Shown in pieces: positions 7,606 through 15,454 of a DNA stretch of 41,153 nt. The position numbers were made by a program, and so were the translations under genes. The notes below the pieces were generated by a model that ran no database searches, was not told the origin of the DNA, and saw only the letters and a list, made by a program, of their open reading frames with translations. The stretch's first letter is position 1. Each line of letters opens with the position of its first letter. Origin of the DNA: Clostridia bacterium (GTDB lineage Bacteria; Bacillota; Clostridia; Oscillospirales; CAG-272); NCBI GenBank assembly GCA_017508665.1, contig JAFVYL010000041.1, positions 1 through 41,153 of the forward strand. The letters run 5' to 3'.

Positions 7606-9000
7606 ATTTTTAATTCTGACCTTGAGCCCGAGGTTATTGCCTCGGCTTTAAAGGACGTTGAAAATGAGATATATTTTATCGGAATACTCGGATCCGGAAT
7701 GTATCCGTTGGCAAGAATGCTTGCTGAACGCGGATACCGCATCAGCGGATCGGATGCCAAGGTCGACCGCGAATACAGCGAGGGCGGAATTGCGGTCAAA
7801 AGGCAGGGATATACTCTTAATGCGGGGATTTCTGCCGTCGTGTATTCATTGGCTGTTGCAGAGGATAATCCTGAGATACTCTGCGCAAGATCTCGCGGCA
7901 TACCTCTTATTTCACGAGCTCAGCTTCTCGGAGCTCTGATGAGTACTTATACAACGCGCATAGCGGTCAGCGGGTCGCACGGCAAAAGTACGGTTACTGC
8001 TATGATAGATAGCATACTTTTCGCCGCTTCTGTGCCTCATACGTCTGTCTCGGGTGCTAAGCTGTCATGCGGTGAACCTTACGTCGATATGGGCGGAGAA
8101 ATATTTCTTGCCGAGGCTTGCGAATACAAGGATTCGTTTTTGCGTCTTTCCCCGACACATCAGCTTATAACCTCTATCGAACTTGACCATACGGATTATT
8201 TTGAATCACTTGATCAGTTGCGCGCATCCTTTCTTACGGCAGCTCTGAGATCGGATATCGCGTTTATAAACTGCGATGATCCTCTCGCCTCGGAAATTGC
8301 CAAAGAGGTGAGACGTAATGGCGTACGTACCTGTACGTACGGTCGGTCTGACTCGGCAAACTATCGCTTGACTGATATCTCTCATGAAGGTGAGCTGACA
8401 CGTTTTTCGGTCATAACTCCCGATGGACCGATACGGCTGACCACATCTCTTATGGGAGATTTTAATCTGTATAACGCGACCGCTGCGGTAGCCGTGTCTG
8501 ATAATCTCGGCATCGGCAAAGACGGTATCAGAAGCGGAATTGCTGATTTTCGCACGGTAGAGCGCAGAATGACGCTTGTGACGGTGATAGACGGAATACC
8601 CGTATACTATGACTATGCCCATCATCCGAGTGAAATTAGGGCGGTCATCTCGGCAGCAAAGGAAAGGTACGGCACGGTCACGGTTGTATTCAGACCACAC
8701 ACATACTCACGTACAAAAAGTCTCTGGAATGAGTTTATATCCGAGTTTAGTAAATCAGACTTTACAATTATGCTTGATATATACCCTGCAAGAGAGGAAA
8801 GAATCATCGGAATAGATTCTGTTACACTCGCAAAATGCATACCTGGCTGTGTGTATGCCAAGATGAGCGAGGCGGCGCATCTTGCTCTTTCACGTCCCAC
8901 GGGAGCAATATTACTTCTCGGCGCGGGTGAGATTGACGTACCGCTTAACGATCTTACCGAAATAGGAAAAAGTACGGGATATATTCCCGAAAGGAGATAA
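7606..9000 (+). CDS. murC: UDP-N-acetylmuramate--L-alanine ligase MurC (non-AUG start)
   Basis: MurC adds L-alanine to UDP-MurNAc using ATP, the first amino-acid step of peptidoglycan precursor synthesis in the cytoplasm. The frame contains the N-terminal UDP-binding segment NEIYFIGILGSGMYPLARM, GYRISGSD, the ATP loop AVSGSHGKSTV, AEACEYKDSFL, SIELDHTDYFESL, GDFNLYNATAAV, and the C-terminal YYDYAHHPSEIRAV and VFRPHTYSRTK. The first in-frame ATG (7699) lies inside the glycine-rich loop and would remove an essential strand, so the true start is upstream. An in-frame TGA at 7573-7575 limits it. Between them there is no ATG, GTG or TTG. The best candidates are ATT 7606 (8 bases after a GGGGGG ribosome site) or CTG 7600. 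From 7606 the protein has about 464 residues, normal for MurC. The P-loop has Ser where Thr is common. Confidence 0.9.
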   Translation: MFNSDLEPEVIASALKDVENEIYFIGILGSGMYPLARMLAERGYRISGSDAKVDREYSEGGIAVKRQGYTLNAGISAVVYSLAVAEDNPEILCARSRGIPLISRAQLLGALMSTYTTRIAVSGSHGKSTVTAMIDSILFAASVPHTSVSGAKLSCGEPYVDMGGEIFLAEACEYKDSFLRLSPTHQLITSIELDHTDYFESLDQLRASFLTAALRSDIAFINCDDPLASEIAKEVRRNGVRTCTYGRSDSANYRLTDISHEGELTRFSVITPDGPIRLTTSLMGDFNLYNATAAVAVSDNLGIGKDGIRSGIADFRTVERRMTLVTVIDGIPVYYDYAHHPSEIRAVISAAKERYGTVTVVFRPHTYSRTKSLWNEFISEFSKSDFTIMLDIYPAREERIIGIDSVTLAKCIPGCVYAKMSEAAHLALSRPTGAILLLGAGEIDVPLNDLTEIGKSTGYIPERR

Positions 9001-9002
9001 AT

Positions 9003-9434
9003 ATGGAAAACATACTCGTCAGCGCATGTCTGCTTGGCATAGGATGTCGCTATGACGGAAAGCACAAGGCCAATCCCGAGGTGCTTAAGCTGAAGGAAAG
9101 ATATAATCTTATACCCGTGTGTCCTGAAATTTTTGGCGGTCTTCCGACCCCGCGAGTTCCCTCGGAGCGTATAGGTGATAAGGTTATGATGAAGGATGGA
9201 CGCGACGTAACAGAGAACTATCAGAAGGGCGCAGAGGAGGCTCTCGAGCTTTGCAGAATTTATAACATTAAGACTGCGATTCTCAAAGAAAGGAGTCCGT
9301 CCTGCGGCAAGGGATTTGTCTATGACGGTACGTTCACCGGTGTCCTCACAGAGCGTGACGGTGTCACCGCAGAGTTGCTTTTAAGCGCGGGCATACGTGT
9401 CATAGGCGAGAGCGAAATAAATATTTTACTGTAA
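9003..9434 (+). CDS. DUF523 protein, TudS-like [4Fe-4S] desulfidase candidate
   Basis: 143 residues with the full DUF523 pattern: ILVSACLLGIGCRYDGKHK at the N-terminus, PVCPEIFGGLPTPRVPSER, RDVTENYQKGAEEAL, KTAILKERSPSCG and the C-terminal GVTAELLLSAGIRVI. In characterised members (TudS) three conserved cysteines bind a [4Fe-4S] cluster and the enzyme removes sulfur from thiouracil. The matching cysteines here are those in SACLLG, PVCPE and SPSCG. Applying that activity to this gene is inference. ATG lies 2 bases after the murC stop, with its ribosome site (AAAGGAG) inside the end of murC, so the two genes are probably translationally coupled. No functional link to MurC is known to me. Confidence 0.9.
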   Translation: MENILVSACLLGIGCRYDGKHKANPEVLKLKERYNLIPVCPEIFGGLPTPRVPSERIGDKVMMKDGRDVTENYQKGAEEALELCRIYNIKTAILKERSPSCGKGFVYDGTFTGVLTERDGVTAELLLSAGIRVIGESEINILL

Positions 9435-9448
9435 TTTTAAAAAAACAC

Positions 9449-9477
9449 TTGTATTTTTTAAAAAAAGGTAGTATAAT
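9449..9477 (+). promoter_or_regulatory. Promoter of mgtE leader
   Basis: TTGTAT (9449-9454), a 17-base spacer and TATAAT (9472-9477). Transcription would begin near 9484, giving a leader of about 200 bases before mgtE. Confidence 0.8.
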
Positions 9478-9520
9478 AGCTTGGCTAAAGTGGTAAGAAC
9501 TTTAACAAGCTATTTTATTT
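9475..9520 (+). terminator. Intrinsic terminator of murC-DUF523 overlapping the mgtE promoter
   Basis: The outer arms AATAGCTTG (9475-9483) and CAAGCTATT (9506-9514) enclose an inner AAAGT/ACTTT stem, followed by TTATTT. The left arm overlaps the -10 box of the mgtE promoter, so the hairpin can only form on RNA coming from upstream genes and should stop read-through into mgtE. Confidence 0.7.
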
Positions 9521-9560
9521 ATCAGACTATTTTAAGATTTTCAGAAAGGAAATAAGCACT

Positions 9561-9635
9561 GTGGACGACGCGCGAAGTTGTATCGGAACAATTAAATACG
9601 GCGCTTCAAGGATTGCTTACTTTCTTGTCTTTTAG
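9561..9635 (+). CDS. Possible 24-residue leader peptide in the mgtE 5' UTR
   Basis: A GTG-initiated frame of 24 codons ends at TAG, preceded by AGAAAGGA about 11 bases upstream. The peptide would read from MDDARSCIGT to AYFLVF. It ends just before the hairpin that covers the mgtE ribosome site, the arrangement expected of a regulatory leader peptide. The frame is short and could be chance. Confidence 0.35.
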   Translation: MDDARSCIGTIKYGASRIAYFLVF

Positions 9636-9642
9636 AAAAAAG

Positions 9643-9677
9643 CACCCTGACCGCCGAAACCAAGGAAAGGAAGGGTG
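9643..9677 (+). promoter_or_regulatory. Hairpin that would sequester the mgtE ribosome binding site
   Basis: CACCCT (9643-9648) is complementary to AGGGTG (9672-9677), which is the end of the purine-rich ribosome site directly before mgtE ATG 9682. Formation would hide the site, suggesting translational control. I do not recognise the conserved core of the M-box Mg2+ riboswitch in this leader. Confidence 0.5.
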
Positions 9678-9681
9678 AAAA

Positions 9682-11361
9682 ATGAAAAACGAATTCTTTG
9701 ATAAAGAAAAAGAAGTTATACTCACAGACCTTAGTGATGAAAATATCGAGCCTGCACCCCTTGAGGCGAGTGAGGAGATACTCCTTGAGACCGGACTTGA
9801 TTCGGAGTTCCTTAGCGAAGAGACTTTTACCAATGATGATATTCCTTACGTCGAGGAGTCATCCGATACCGAGATACTCGATGAGATAGGTGAGGGCTTG
9901 CTTGTTGAGGATGAGCTTGACGAGATGGAGATAGTCTCCGAATACGAATACAGCGAGGAAGAGGAAACCGAGCCTATGGTCTCCGCAGAGGAAAGCGCGG
10001 AGAGGGAGTTTGGTAGGATTACCGAGCTTATCGAAAATAAAAAATATGCAGAGCTTAAGGCTTTGCTTGGTGAAATACCGCCAATAGATTTGGCAGAGGC
10101 GTTTTCTGAGGTCGAGCCTAAATACCATGCTGTCATTTTAAGACTGCTTGGCAAGGAGGCTGCTGCAGACGTCTTTGTCGAACTTGATACGGATACTCAG
10201 AGAGTGCTCATTGAGAGCTTCTCAGACCGCGAGCTTGCGGCAATTCTCGAGGAGATGTACCTCGACGATACCGTAGATATCATCGAAGAGATGCCTGCGG
10301 CTGTAGTAAAGAGAATTATCAAGTCATCGAGCAAGGATGACAGAGAGATGATAAACCGTCTGCTACTTTTCGATAAGGATACGGCAGGCGCGATAATGAC
10401 TACCGAGTACGTTCGTCTTATCCCTGAGATGACCGTGGGTGAAGCGCTTGATCATATCAAAGCGGTCGCTATAGATAAGGAAACAATATACACGTGTTAC
10501 GTTACAGACAGAAAAAGGCATTTGCTGGGTATCGTTACCGCAAAGGATATGCTTCTCAATGACCGTGACGTGACGCTTGAGAGTATAATGGAAGAGAACG
10601 TGGTGTTCTCGCGCACCTCGGACGATAAGGAGGAGGTTGCGCTGCTCTTCGACAGATACGGCTTTTTGGCACTGCCTGTTGTAGACAGTGAGTGCAGACT
10701 TGTCGGTATAGTCACAGTCGATGACGCTATGGACGTCATTAGAGAGGAGACTGAAGAGGACTTTGCTAAGATGGCAGGTATGACCCCCACCGAGACTACC
10801 TACCTGAAGACTTCTGCATTTGATTTCCTTAAGGCAAGACTTCCGTGGCTATTGCTTCTTATGTTCTCTGCGACGGTATCCACGGCTATCCTTACCATTT
10901 TTGAGGATGCTCTTTCGGCCGCTCTTGTTCTCTTCGTGCCTATGATAATGGGTACGGGCGGTAACTCCGGCGGACAGTCATCGGTAACCGTTATACGTAG
11001 CCTCTCTCTCGGTGAGATAGAGTTCAAGGATCTGTTTAGGGTAATGCGAAAGGAATTGACTGTCGGTATTTTAGCCGGCATCTTGGTAGGTATTGCCACA
11101 TTCCTAAAGGTCGTTCTTATTGACAGCCTCATTCTTGGCAACCCCGACGTATCTATGCTCGTCGCCCTTGCGGTGGCAGTGTCTCTTGCACTTACCATTA
11201 TATTTGCCAAGCTTATAGGCGCGGCGCTCCCCATTCTTGCCAAGAAGCTTGGATTTGACCCTGCTGTTATGGCATCTCCATTTATCACTACGCTTGTTGA
11301 CGCGGCATCTCTGCTTATATACTTTGTGATTGCCGCTGAGGTATTTGCTCTGCGCGTGTGA
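9682..11361 (+). CDS. mgtE: Magnesium transporter MgtE
   Basis: 559 residues. The first ~110 are very acidic and unusually long, then comes the MgtE N domain (~112-240, FGRITELIENKKYAELKALL...), a tandem CBS pair (~240-365, TTEYVRLIPEMTVGEAL and GIVTVDDAMDVI), and five membrane helices (~375-559). Diagnostic motifs are MGTGGNSGGQSSVTVIRSLS and the last-helix TTLVDAASLLIYF, whose Asp matches the pore Mg2+ ligand in structurally known MgtE. MgtE is a Mg2+ channel whose cytoplasmic N and CBS domains bind Mg2+ and close the pore. Start ATG follows AAGGAAGGG. The acidic extension could be an additional divalent-cation sensor, but that is speculation. It has its own promoter and leader, and the next gene is another cation transporter. 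Confidence 0.95.
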   Translation: MKNEFFDKEKEVILTDLSDENIEPAPLEASEEILLETGLDSEFLSEETFTNDDIPYVEESSDTEILDEIGEGLLVEDELDEMEIVSEYEYSEEEETEPMVSAEESAEREFGRITELIENKKYAELKALLGEIPPIDLAEAFSEVEPKYHAVILRLLGKEAAADVFVELDTDTQRVLIESFSDRELAAILEEMYLDDTVDIIEEMPAAVVKRIIKSSSKDDREMINRLLLFDKDTAGAIMTTEYVRLIPEMTVGEALDHIKAVAIDKETIYTCYVTDRKRHLLGIVTAKDMLLNDRDVTLESIMEENVVFSRTSDDKEEVALLFDRYGFLALPVVDSECRLVGIVTVDDAMDVIREETEEDFAKMAGMTPTETTYLKTSAFDFLKARLPWLLLLMFSATVSTAILTIFEDALSAALVLFVPMIMGTGGNSGGQSSVTVIRSLSLGEIEFKDLFRVMRKELTVGILAGILVGIATFLKVVLIDSLILGNPDVSMLVALAVAVSLALTIIFAKLIGAALPILAKKLGFDPAVMASPFITTLVDAASLLIYFVIAAEVFALRV

Positions 11362-11442
11362 TCATAAACTCATAAATGTAAACTTATATTATTAAATTCG
11401 GTGTAAATACACTCAATTATTCAGAAAGAAGGCGAAAACAAA

Positions 11443-12780
11443 TTGACCACCCCTATACTTTTGACACTTTCTATAGCGCTTCTTGCAGGACTTCTTCTCT
11501 CACGAGTTGTTAAGATCTTCGGGCTTCCCGCTGTCACCGCTTATCTTATAGCGGGCGTAATCATTGGACCGTTTGTCCTTGGACAGTTCTTTGGACACCT
11601 CGGCCTTGGATTTAACCTTGTTGAGAACAATCCTCATAACTACAAGATACTTAGCGACTTAGCCCTCGGCTTTATCGCTTTTGCTATCGGAAATGAGTTC
11701 AGACTCTCTCAGCTTAAGAAAATAGGCCGTCAGGCTACTATTATCGGTATTTTCCAGGCACTCTTTACCGCTATAGTGGTAGATGCCATTCTCATATCTC
11801 TTTCACTTATTCTCGGCGAGGACGTATTACCAATGTCTGCCGCGATCATTCTCGGTGCGGTCGCTACCGCTACCGCTCCGGCGGCTACACTTATGGTCGT
11901 AAAGCAGTACAAGGCTAAAGGCCCTCTTACCGATCTTCTATTACCTATAGTTGCTCTCGATGATGCTGTGGGACTTGTTGTTTTTGCTGTATCCTTCGGT
12001 GTTGCAAAGTCTATTGATACGGGTAAGATTGACGTTGTTTCTATGATTGTAAACCCTCTTCTTGAGGTGGTTCTTTCTATTGCTCTTGGTATAGTTATGG
12101 GTTATCTCTTCACCTTGTGCGAGAGATTCTTCCACTCACGTTCCAAGAGAATGGCAGTTTCAGTCGCATTCGTTATGGCTACCGTAGCTATTTCCGGAAT
12201 AAAGATTGATAATCTCGGCTCGGTACATATCGGATTCTCATCTCTTCTTGCTTGTATGATGCTCGGTACTATCTTCTGCAACATCTGTGATTTCTCCGAG
12301 GAGCTTATGGACAGAGCAGACAGGTGGACTGCCCCTCTTCTTGTTCTATTCTTCGTTATCAGCGGTGCTGAGCTCGACCTTTCCGTATTTACCAACGGTA
12401 TATTTGTTCTTATAGGTGTAATATACATAATCTCGAGAAGCGTCGGTAAGTACTTTGGCGCGGGCATAAGCGCGCGCATGACCGGATGCGATGACCGTAC
12501 CTCTAAATATCTCGGTATTACACTCCTTCCTCAGGCGGGTGTTGCCCTCGGTATGGCAAGTCAGGCGCTTTTATTCGGTTCTACTACCGGAAAGCTCGTT
12601 CAGTCGATAACCCTCTTTGCCGTTCTCATTTATGAGATCTTAGGTCCGTATCTCACAAAGATTGCTCTTACCAAAGCGGGAGATATTAAGCCCGAGGGAC
12701 GTGTCAGCGCGAGAACTCATCACGCGAAGAACAAAAAGCATCTTGATGAGCACCGGGAATCTCTTCCCGGAGAGCAGTAA
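11443..12780 (+). CDS. CPA2-family cation:proton antiporter (Na+/H+ or K+/H+)
   Basis: 445 residues with about 12-13 hydrophobic segments, the Na_H_Exchanger fold. Typical segments are LLLSRVVKIFGLPAVTAYL and AGVIIGPFVLGQ at the N-terminus, FAIGNEFRLSQLKKIGRQA, the unwound-helix region AVATATAPAATLMVVKQY, and VALDDAVGLVVFAVSFGVA with the paired Asp residues of electrogenic family members. No TrkA-N domain is attached; the C-terminal ~35 residues are a basic hydrophilic tail. The start is TTG 11443 behind AAGAAGGCG; no in-frame ATG is nearby and the first membrane helix begins at once. The exchanged cation cannot be decided from sequence. If the ATP synthase in this window is Na+-coupled, a Na+/H+ exchanger would link the two ion gradients. 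Confidence 0.9.
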   Translation: MTTPILLTLSIALLAGLLLSRVVKIFGLPAVTAYLIAGVIIGPFVLGQFFGHLGLGFNLVENNPHNYKILSDLALGFIAFAIGNEFRLSQLKKIGRQATIIGIFQALFTAIVVDAILISLSLILGEDVLPMSAAIILGAVATATAPAATLMVVKQYKAKGPLTDLLLPIVALDDAVGLVVFAVSFGVAKSIDTGKIDVVSMIVNPLLEVVLSIALGIVMGYLFTLCERFFHSRSKRMAVSVAFVMATVAISGIKIDNLGSVHIGFSSLLACMMLGTIFCNICDFSEELMDRADRWTAPLLVLFFVISGAELDLSVFTNGIFVLIGVIYIISRSVGKYFGAGISARMTGCDDRTSKYLGITLLPQAGVALGMASQALLFGSTTGKLVQSITLFAVLIYEILGPYLTKIALTKAGDIKPEGRVSARTHHAKNKKHLDEHRESLPGEQ

Positions 12781-12882
12781 TAGATAGATAATATCATACA
12801 AAAGGAGTTGATATAATCACAACTCTGTAATTATATACATAAAGAATATCATTTGATATATGATAGCATTTAAGCGGAGAAT

Positions 12883-12912
12883 TTGACACTCACCGTAAAA
12901 TGCGAGTATGAT
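12883..12912 (+). promoter_or_regulatory. Promoter-like sequence for a short non-coding transcript
   Basis: TTGACA (12883-12888), an 18-base spacer and TATGAT (12907-12912). No coding frame follows before the hairpin at 12963-13003. Confidence 0.5.
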
Positions 12913-12918
12913 ATTTAT

Positions 12919-13014
12919 AGAGAAATGCTTTATTTACGAGCTAAACAATACTAAAAACAGAAAGAGCAAGGATAAAAGGATCAAAGCCTTCTATTCTTGC
13001 TCTGTTCTTAATTT
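12919..13014 (+). ncRNA. Candidate small RNA (~90 nt) upstream of the T-box
   Basis: Transcription from the promoter above would run about 90 bases to a hairpin formed by AGAGCAAG (12963-12970) and CTTGCTCT (12996-13003), followed by GTTCTTAATTT. There is no open frame with a ribosome site inside. Promoter plus terminator with no gene between fits a small RNA, but the terminator is weak and no known family is recognised. Confidence 0.35.
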
Positions 13015-13100
13015 ATACCTATAAAATAACGGGTATTAGTAAAATTAATACCTCAAGCGAAATTTCAAATACATAAAAACAAAAAAACTCAAAAAACCGC

Positions 13101-13129
13101 TTGACAAAAGAATAGGGAAGTGCTACAAT
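13101..13129 (+). promoter_or_regulatory. Promoter of the T-box controlled ABC transporter operon
   Basis: TTGACA (13101-13106), 17 bases, then TACAAT (13124-13129) with a TG extended -10. The start site would be near 13136, right before the T-box leader. Confidence 0.88.
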
Positions 13130-13136
13130 AGACGTA

Positions 13137-13420
13137 TCTTTTATTTACAAAAAGCGTCTGAGTGGAAAATAGTAGCCGTACTTCGGACTCGCAGAGAGCT
13201 GTCGGTTGGTGTAAGACAGTAGTTACGTGTTCGGTGAATACATTTCGCGAGCTGTGGGCTTAAAGCTTTTAGCGAGTAGGCCTTACCGGGAGCGACCGTT
13301 ACATCGCCGAGGGTGTGTTGGCACCCGATGAGACGTATACCGTGAGGTATGCGTGAAAGCAGAGTGGTATCACGTTTTTTCGTCCCTGCATCCGTTGTCG
13401 GATCGCAAGGGCTTTTTTCT
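13137..13420 (+). promoter_or_regulatory. T-box leader, predicted tRNA-Tyr (UAC specifier)
   Basis: Stem I features occur in order: the AGTA bulge (13171-13174), the AGAGAG and GGTTGGTG apical motifs (about 13193-13210), and the specifier loop 3' side GGTGAATAC, whose last three bases, UAC (13239-13241), sit directly before the lower helix ATTTC. Further helices lie at about 13309-13326 (GGGTG..CACCC) and 13333-13354 (ATACC..GGTAT, stem III). The T-box core AGAGTGGTATCACG follows, with UGGU (13365-13368) to pair with a tRNA 3' end ACCA, then the CGTCCCTGC antiterminator partner and the terminator. UAC codes for Tyr, and UGGU demands an A discriminator base as in tRNA-Tyr; bacterial tRNA-Trp has G. 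Uncharged tRNA-Tyr would turn on the downstream importer. Confidence 0.9.
13384..13420 (+). terminator. T-box regulatory terminator
   Basis: CCCTGCATCCG (13384-13394) pairs with CGGATCGCAAGGG (13399-13411), loop TTGT, followed by CTTTTTTCT. Its left arm overlaps the antiterminator sequence, giving the expected mutually exclusive structures. Confidence 0.9.
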
Positions 13421-13510
13421 TTTTATACCGTCCTCGGTTAAATTAACCGTAAGACGTGTAAGCTTAATTAAGGTTATTTATAAAAAAATATAAAATGGAG
13501 GAATCCAAAA

Positions 13511-14503
13511 ATGAAAAAAATCGTATCCGTCATTCTTGCCTTGACACTTTGTCTCGGCGCAGCAATCTCTCTTACCTCATGTAAGAAGCAAAAAGTAGAT
13601 TTTACCGTAGGTATTATACAGCTTGCACCTCACGTTGCTCTTGACGCAGCAACTAAGGGCTTCAAAGATGCTCTTGTAGAAGAGCTTGGAAAGGCAGGCA
13701 AGGCCGTAGAATTCAAGGAAAAGAACGCAGGCGGCGAGATATCCGCTTGTCCCGGTATCGTAGGCTCGTTTGTTTCCAACCGCGTAGATCTTATTCTTGC
13801 AAATGCTACTCCCGCTCTCCAGGCGGCTGTTAAGGCTACTAAGTCTATTCCGATCCTCGGCACATCGGTTACCGAGTACGGCGTTGCTCTCGGTATTGAA
13901 AACTTCAGCGGTACAGTTGGCGGCAACGTTTCCGGCACCTCCGACCTCGCTCCTCTTGAGACTCAGGCTCAGATGATGATCGACACTCTCAGTCTTACTG
14001 AAGGTGATAGAGTTGGCCTTCTTTTCTGCTCTGCAGAGGATAACTCCCACTACCAGGTAAATGTAGTTGAGAAATACCTTCAGGCGAAGGGAATAACTAC
14101 TGAGAGATATTCGTTCTCCGATTCAAACGATATTACAACTGTTGCTACCAATGCGGCAAACGCAGGTCTTTCCGCTATATACGTACCCACCGATAACACC
14201 GCTGCAGATAATGCATCTGTTATCAAAAATGCTACTCTCGCAAAGGGTGTTCCCGTATTCGCAGGCGAAGAGGGAATTTGCGCAGGCTGCGGATATGCTA
14301 CTCTTTCCATCGACTACTACAGCCTTGGCCGTAAGACCGGCGAAATGGCTGCAAAAATCCTTCTCGGACAGGCTCACATAGAGGATATGGCTATTGAGTA
14401 CGATGCTGTTCCCACTAAGAAGTACAACCCCGAGATCTGTCAGGCACTCGGTATTGATACCGCCGCTCTTAAGGAGCTTGGCTACGTTGCTATAGGTCAG
14501 TAA
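13511..14503 (+). CDS. ABC transporter substrate-binding lipoprotein (PF04392 type), predicted tyrosine uptake
   Basis: 330 residues. The N-terminus MKKIVSVILALTLCLGA ends in a lipobox LTSC (Cys24), so the mature protein is lipid-anchored on the outer face of the membrane. The body has the two-lobe layout of the ABC_sub_bind family: VDFTVGIIQLAPHVALD, ATPALQAAVKATKSIPIL, ETQAQMMIDTLSLTEGDRVG, YVPTDNTAADNASVIKNATL and GYATLSIDYYSLGRKTGEMA. In Firmicutes this family includes TrpX, the binding protein of a tryptophan T-box-controlled importer (TrpXYZ). Here the leader indicates Tyr instead, so tyrosine or another aromatic compound is the likely ligand. The ribosome site is GGAGG 11 bases before ATG. 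The permease gene follows 18 bases later. Confidence 0.9.
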   Translation: MKKIVSVILALTLCLGAAISLTSCKKQKVDFTVGIIQLAPHVALDAATKGFKDALVEELGKAGKAVEFKEKNAGGEISACPGIVGSFVSNRVDLILANATPALQAAVKATKSIPILGTSVTEYGVALGIENFSGTVGGNVSGTSDLAPLETQAQMMIDTLSLTEGDRVGLLFCSAEDNSHYQVNVVEKYLQAKGITTERYSFSDSNDITTVATNAANAGLSAIYVPTDNTAADNASVIKNATLAKGVPVFAGEEGICAGCGYATLSIDYYSLGRKTGEMAAKILLGQAHIEDMAIEYDAVPTKKYNPEICQALGIDTAALKELGYVAIGQ

Positions 14504-14521
14504 TTGGAGTAATCGGATAAT

Positions 14522-15454
14522 ATGGAAGCTTTCTTCAACGGTCTCCCGTATGCCGTTGCCCAGGGACTTATCTGGGGAATAATGGCTATCGGTGTCTTCA
14601 TCACATACAAGGTCCTTGACGTAGCTGATCTTACCGTCGACGGATCTATCGCAACAGGCGGAGCGGTATTTGTAGTTACCTGCAACGCAGGAATGAACGT
14701 TGCACTCTGTATGCTTCTCGCGTTTGCCGCGGGATGTATTGCCGGCACAGTTACCGGATTAATTCACACGGTATGCGGTATTCAGCCGATTCTCGCCGGA
14801 ATTCTTACTCAGCTTATGCTCTGGTCTCTCAACTATAAGATAATGGACAGGGCTAATACAGCTCTTATGAAGGATACGTTCATCACTATGAACATAGACC
14901 TTCTCGGCTACACTATAACCTGGGCGCTTCTCATTTGCATCGGTATAGTTCTTCTTCTGTATCTCTTCTTTGGTACTGAGTTCGGATGCGCTATACGTGC
15001 GACAGGCGACAACGAGCATATGAGCCGTGCGCAGGGAATTAACGTTAACTTCAATAAGGTCTTCGGCCTTATGCTTTCTAACGGTCTTGTTGCCTTCTCC
15101 GGTGCGATGCTCGCGCAGTATCAGGGGGCAGCGGACATCAAGATGGGCTCCGGTGCGATAGTGATCGGTCTTGCATCGATAGTTATCGGCACGTCCCTTG
15201 TATCCAAGCTTACGAGAAACTTTGCTATCACGCTTATCGGCACAGTTGTCGGTGCTGTTATCTATTTCTCGATCTATCAGTTTGTTGTGAACCTCGATTT
15301 CAGCACAGAGCTACTCAAGATGCTCTCCGCTATAGTGGTTCTTATATTCCTTGCCGTTCCCAATCTCAAGAAAAAGTATTTCTCTGTAAAGAGATCTAAG
15401 AAGGTTGCGGCGGAAGCTTCCGTGGCAGAGAAGGGAGGAGAAGAAAATGCTTGA
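14522..15454 (+). CDS. ABC transporter permease (BPD_transp_2 family)
   Basis: 310 residues with about eight or nine hydrophobic segments. It begins MEAFFNGLPYAVAQGLIWGI and carries family features VADLTVDGSIATGGAVF, GIQPILAGILTQLMLWSLNY, IRATGDNEHMSRAQGINV (the cytoplasmic coupling loop) and SNGLVAFSGAMLAQYQG. This is the membrane partner normally found between the PF04392 binding protein and its ATPase. It lies in the T-box operon, and its last 8 bases overlap the ATPase start, suggesting coupled translation. The C-terminal ~25 residues are hydrophilic and Lys/Glu-rich. Confidence 0.93.
   Translation: MEAFFNGLPYAVAQGLIWGIMAIGVFITYKVLDVADLTVDGSIATGGAVFVVTCNAGMNVALCMLLAFAAGCIAGTVTGLIHTVCGIQPILAGILTQLMLWSLNYKIMDRANTALMKDTFITMNIDLLGYTITWALLICIGIVLLLYLFFGTEFGCAIRATGDNEHMSRAQGINVNFNKVFGLMLSNGLVAFSGAMLAQYQGAADIKMGSGAIVIGLASIVIGTSLVSKLTRNFAITLIGTVVGAVIYFSIYQFVVNLDFSTELLKMLSAIVVLIFLAVPNLKKKYFSVKRSKKVAAEASVAEKGGEENA

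Larger units (their letters stand above)
12781..13100. other. Intergenic region holding a possible small RNA unit
   Basis: No protein-coding gene is seen. It holds a GAGTTG...CAACTC inverted repeat shortly after the antiporter stop, then the promoter and hairpin described as a small-RNA candidate. The rest is AT-rich. Confidence 0.6.

Noticed and set aside
7658-7939. ATG-initiated frame overlapping the start of murC
   Set aside because: It is out of frame with the conserved MurC N-terminus and gives no recognisable protein.
9484-9681. M-box magnesium riboswitch before mgtE
   Set aside because: The conserved core sequences of that family were not found in the leader, despite the suitable gene.
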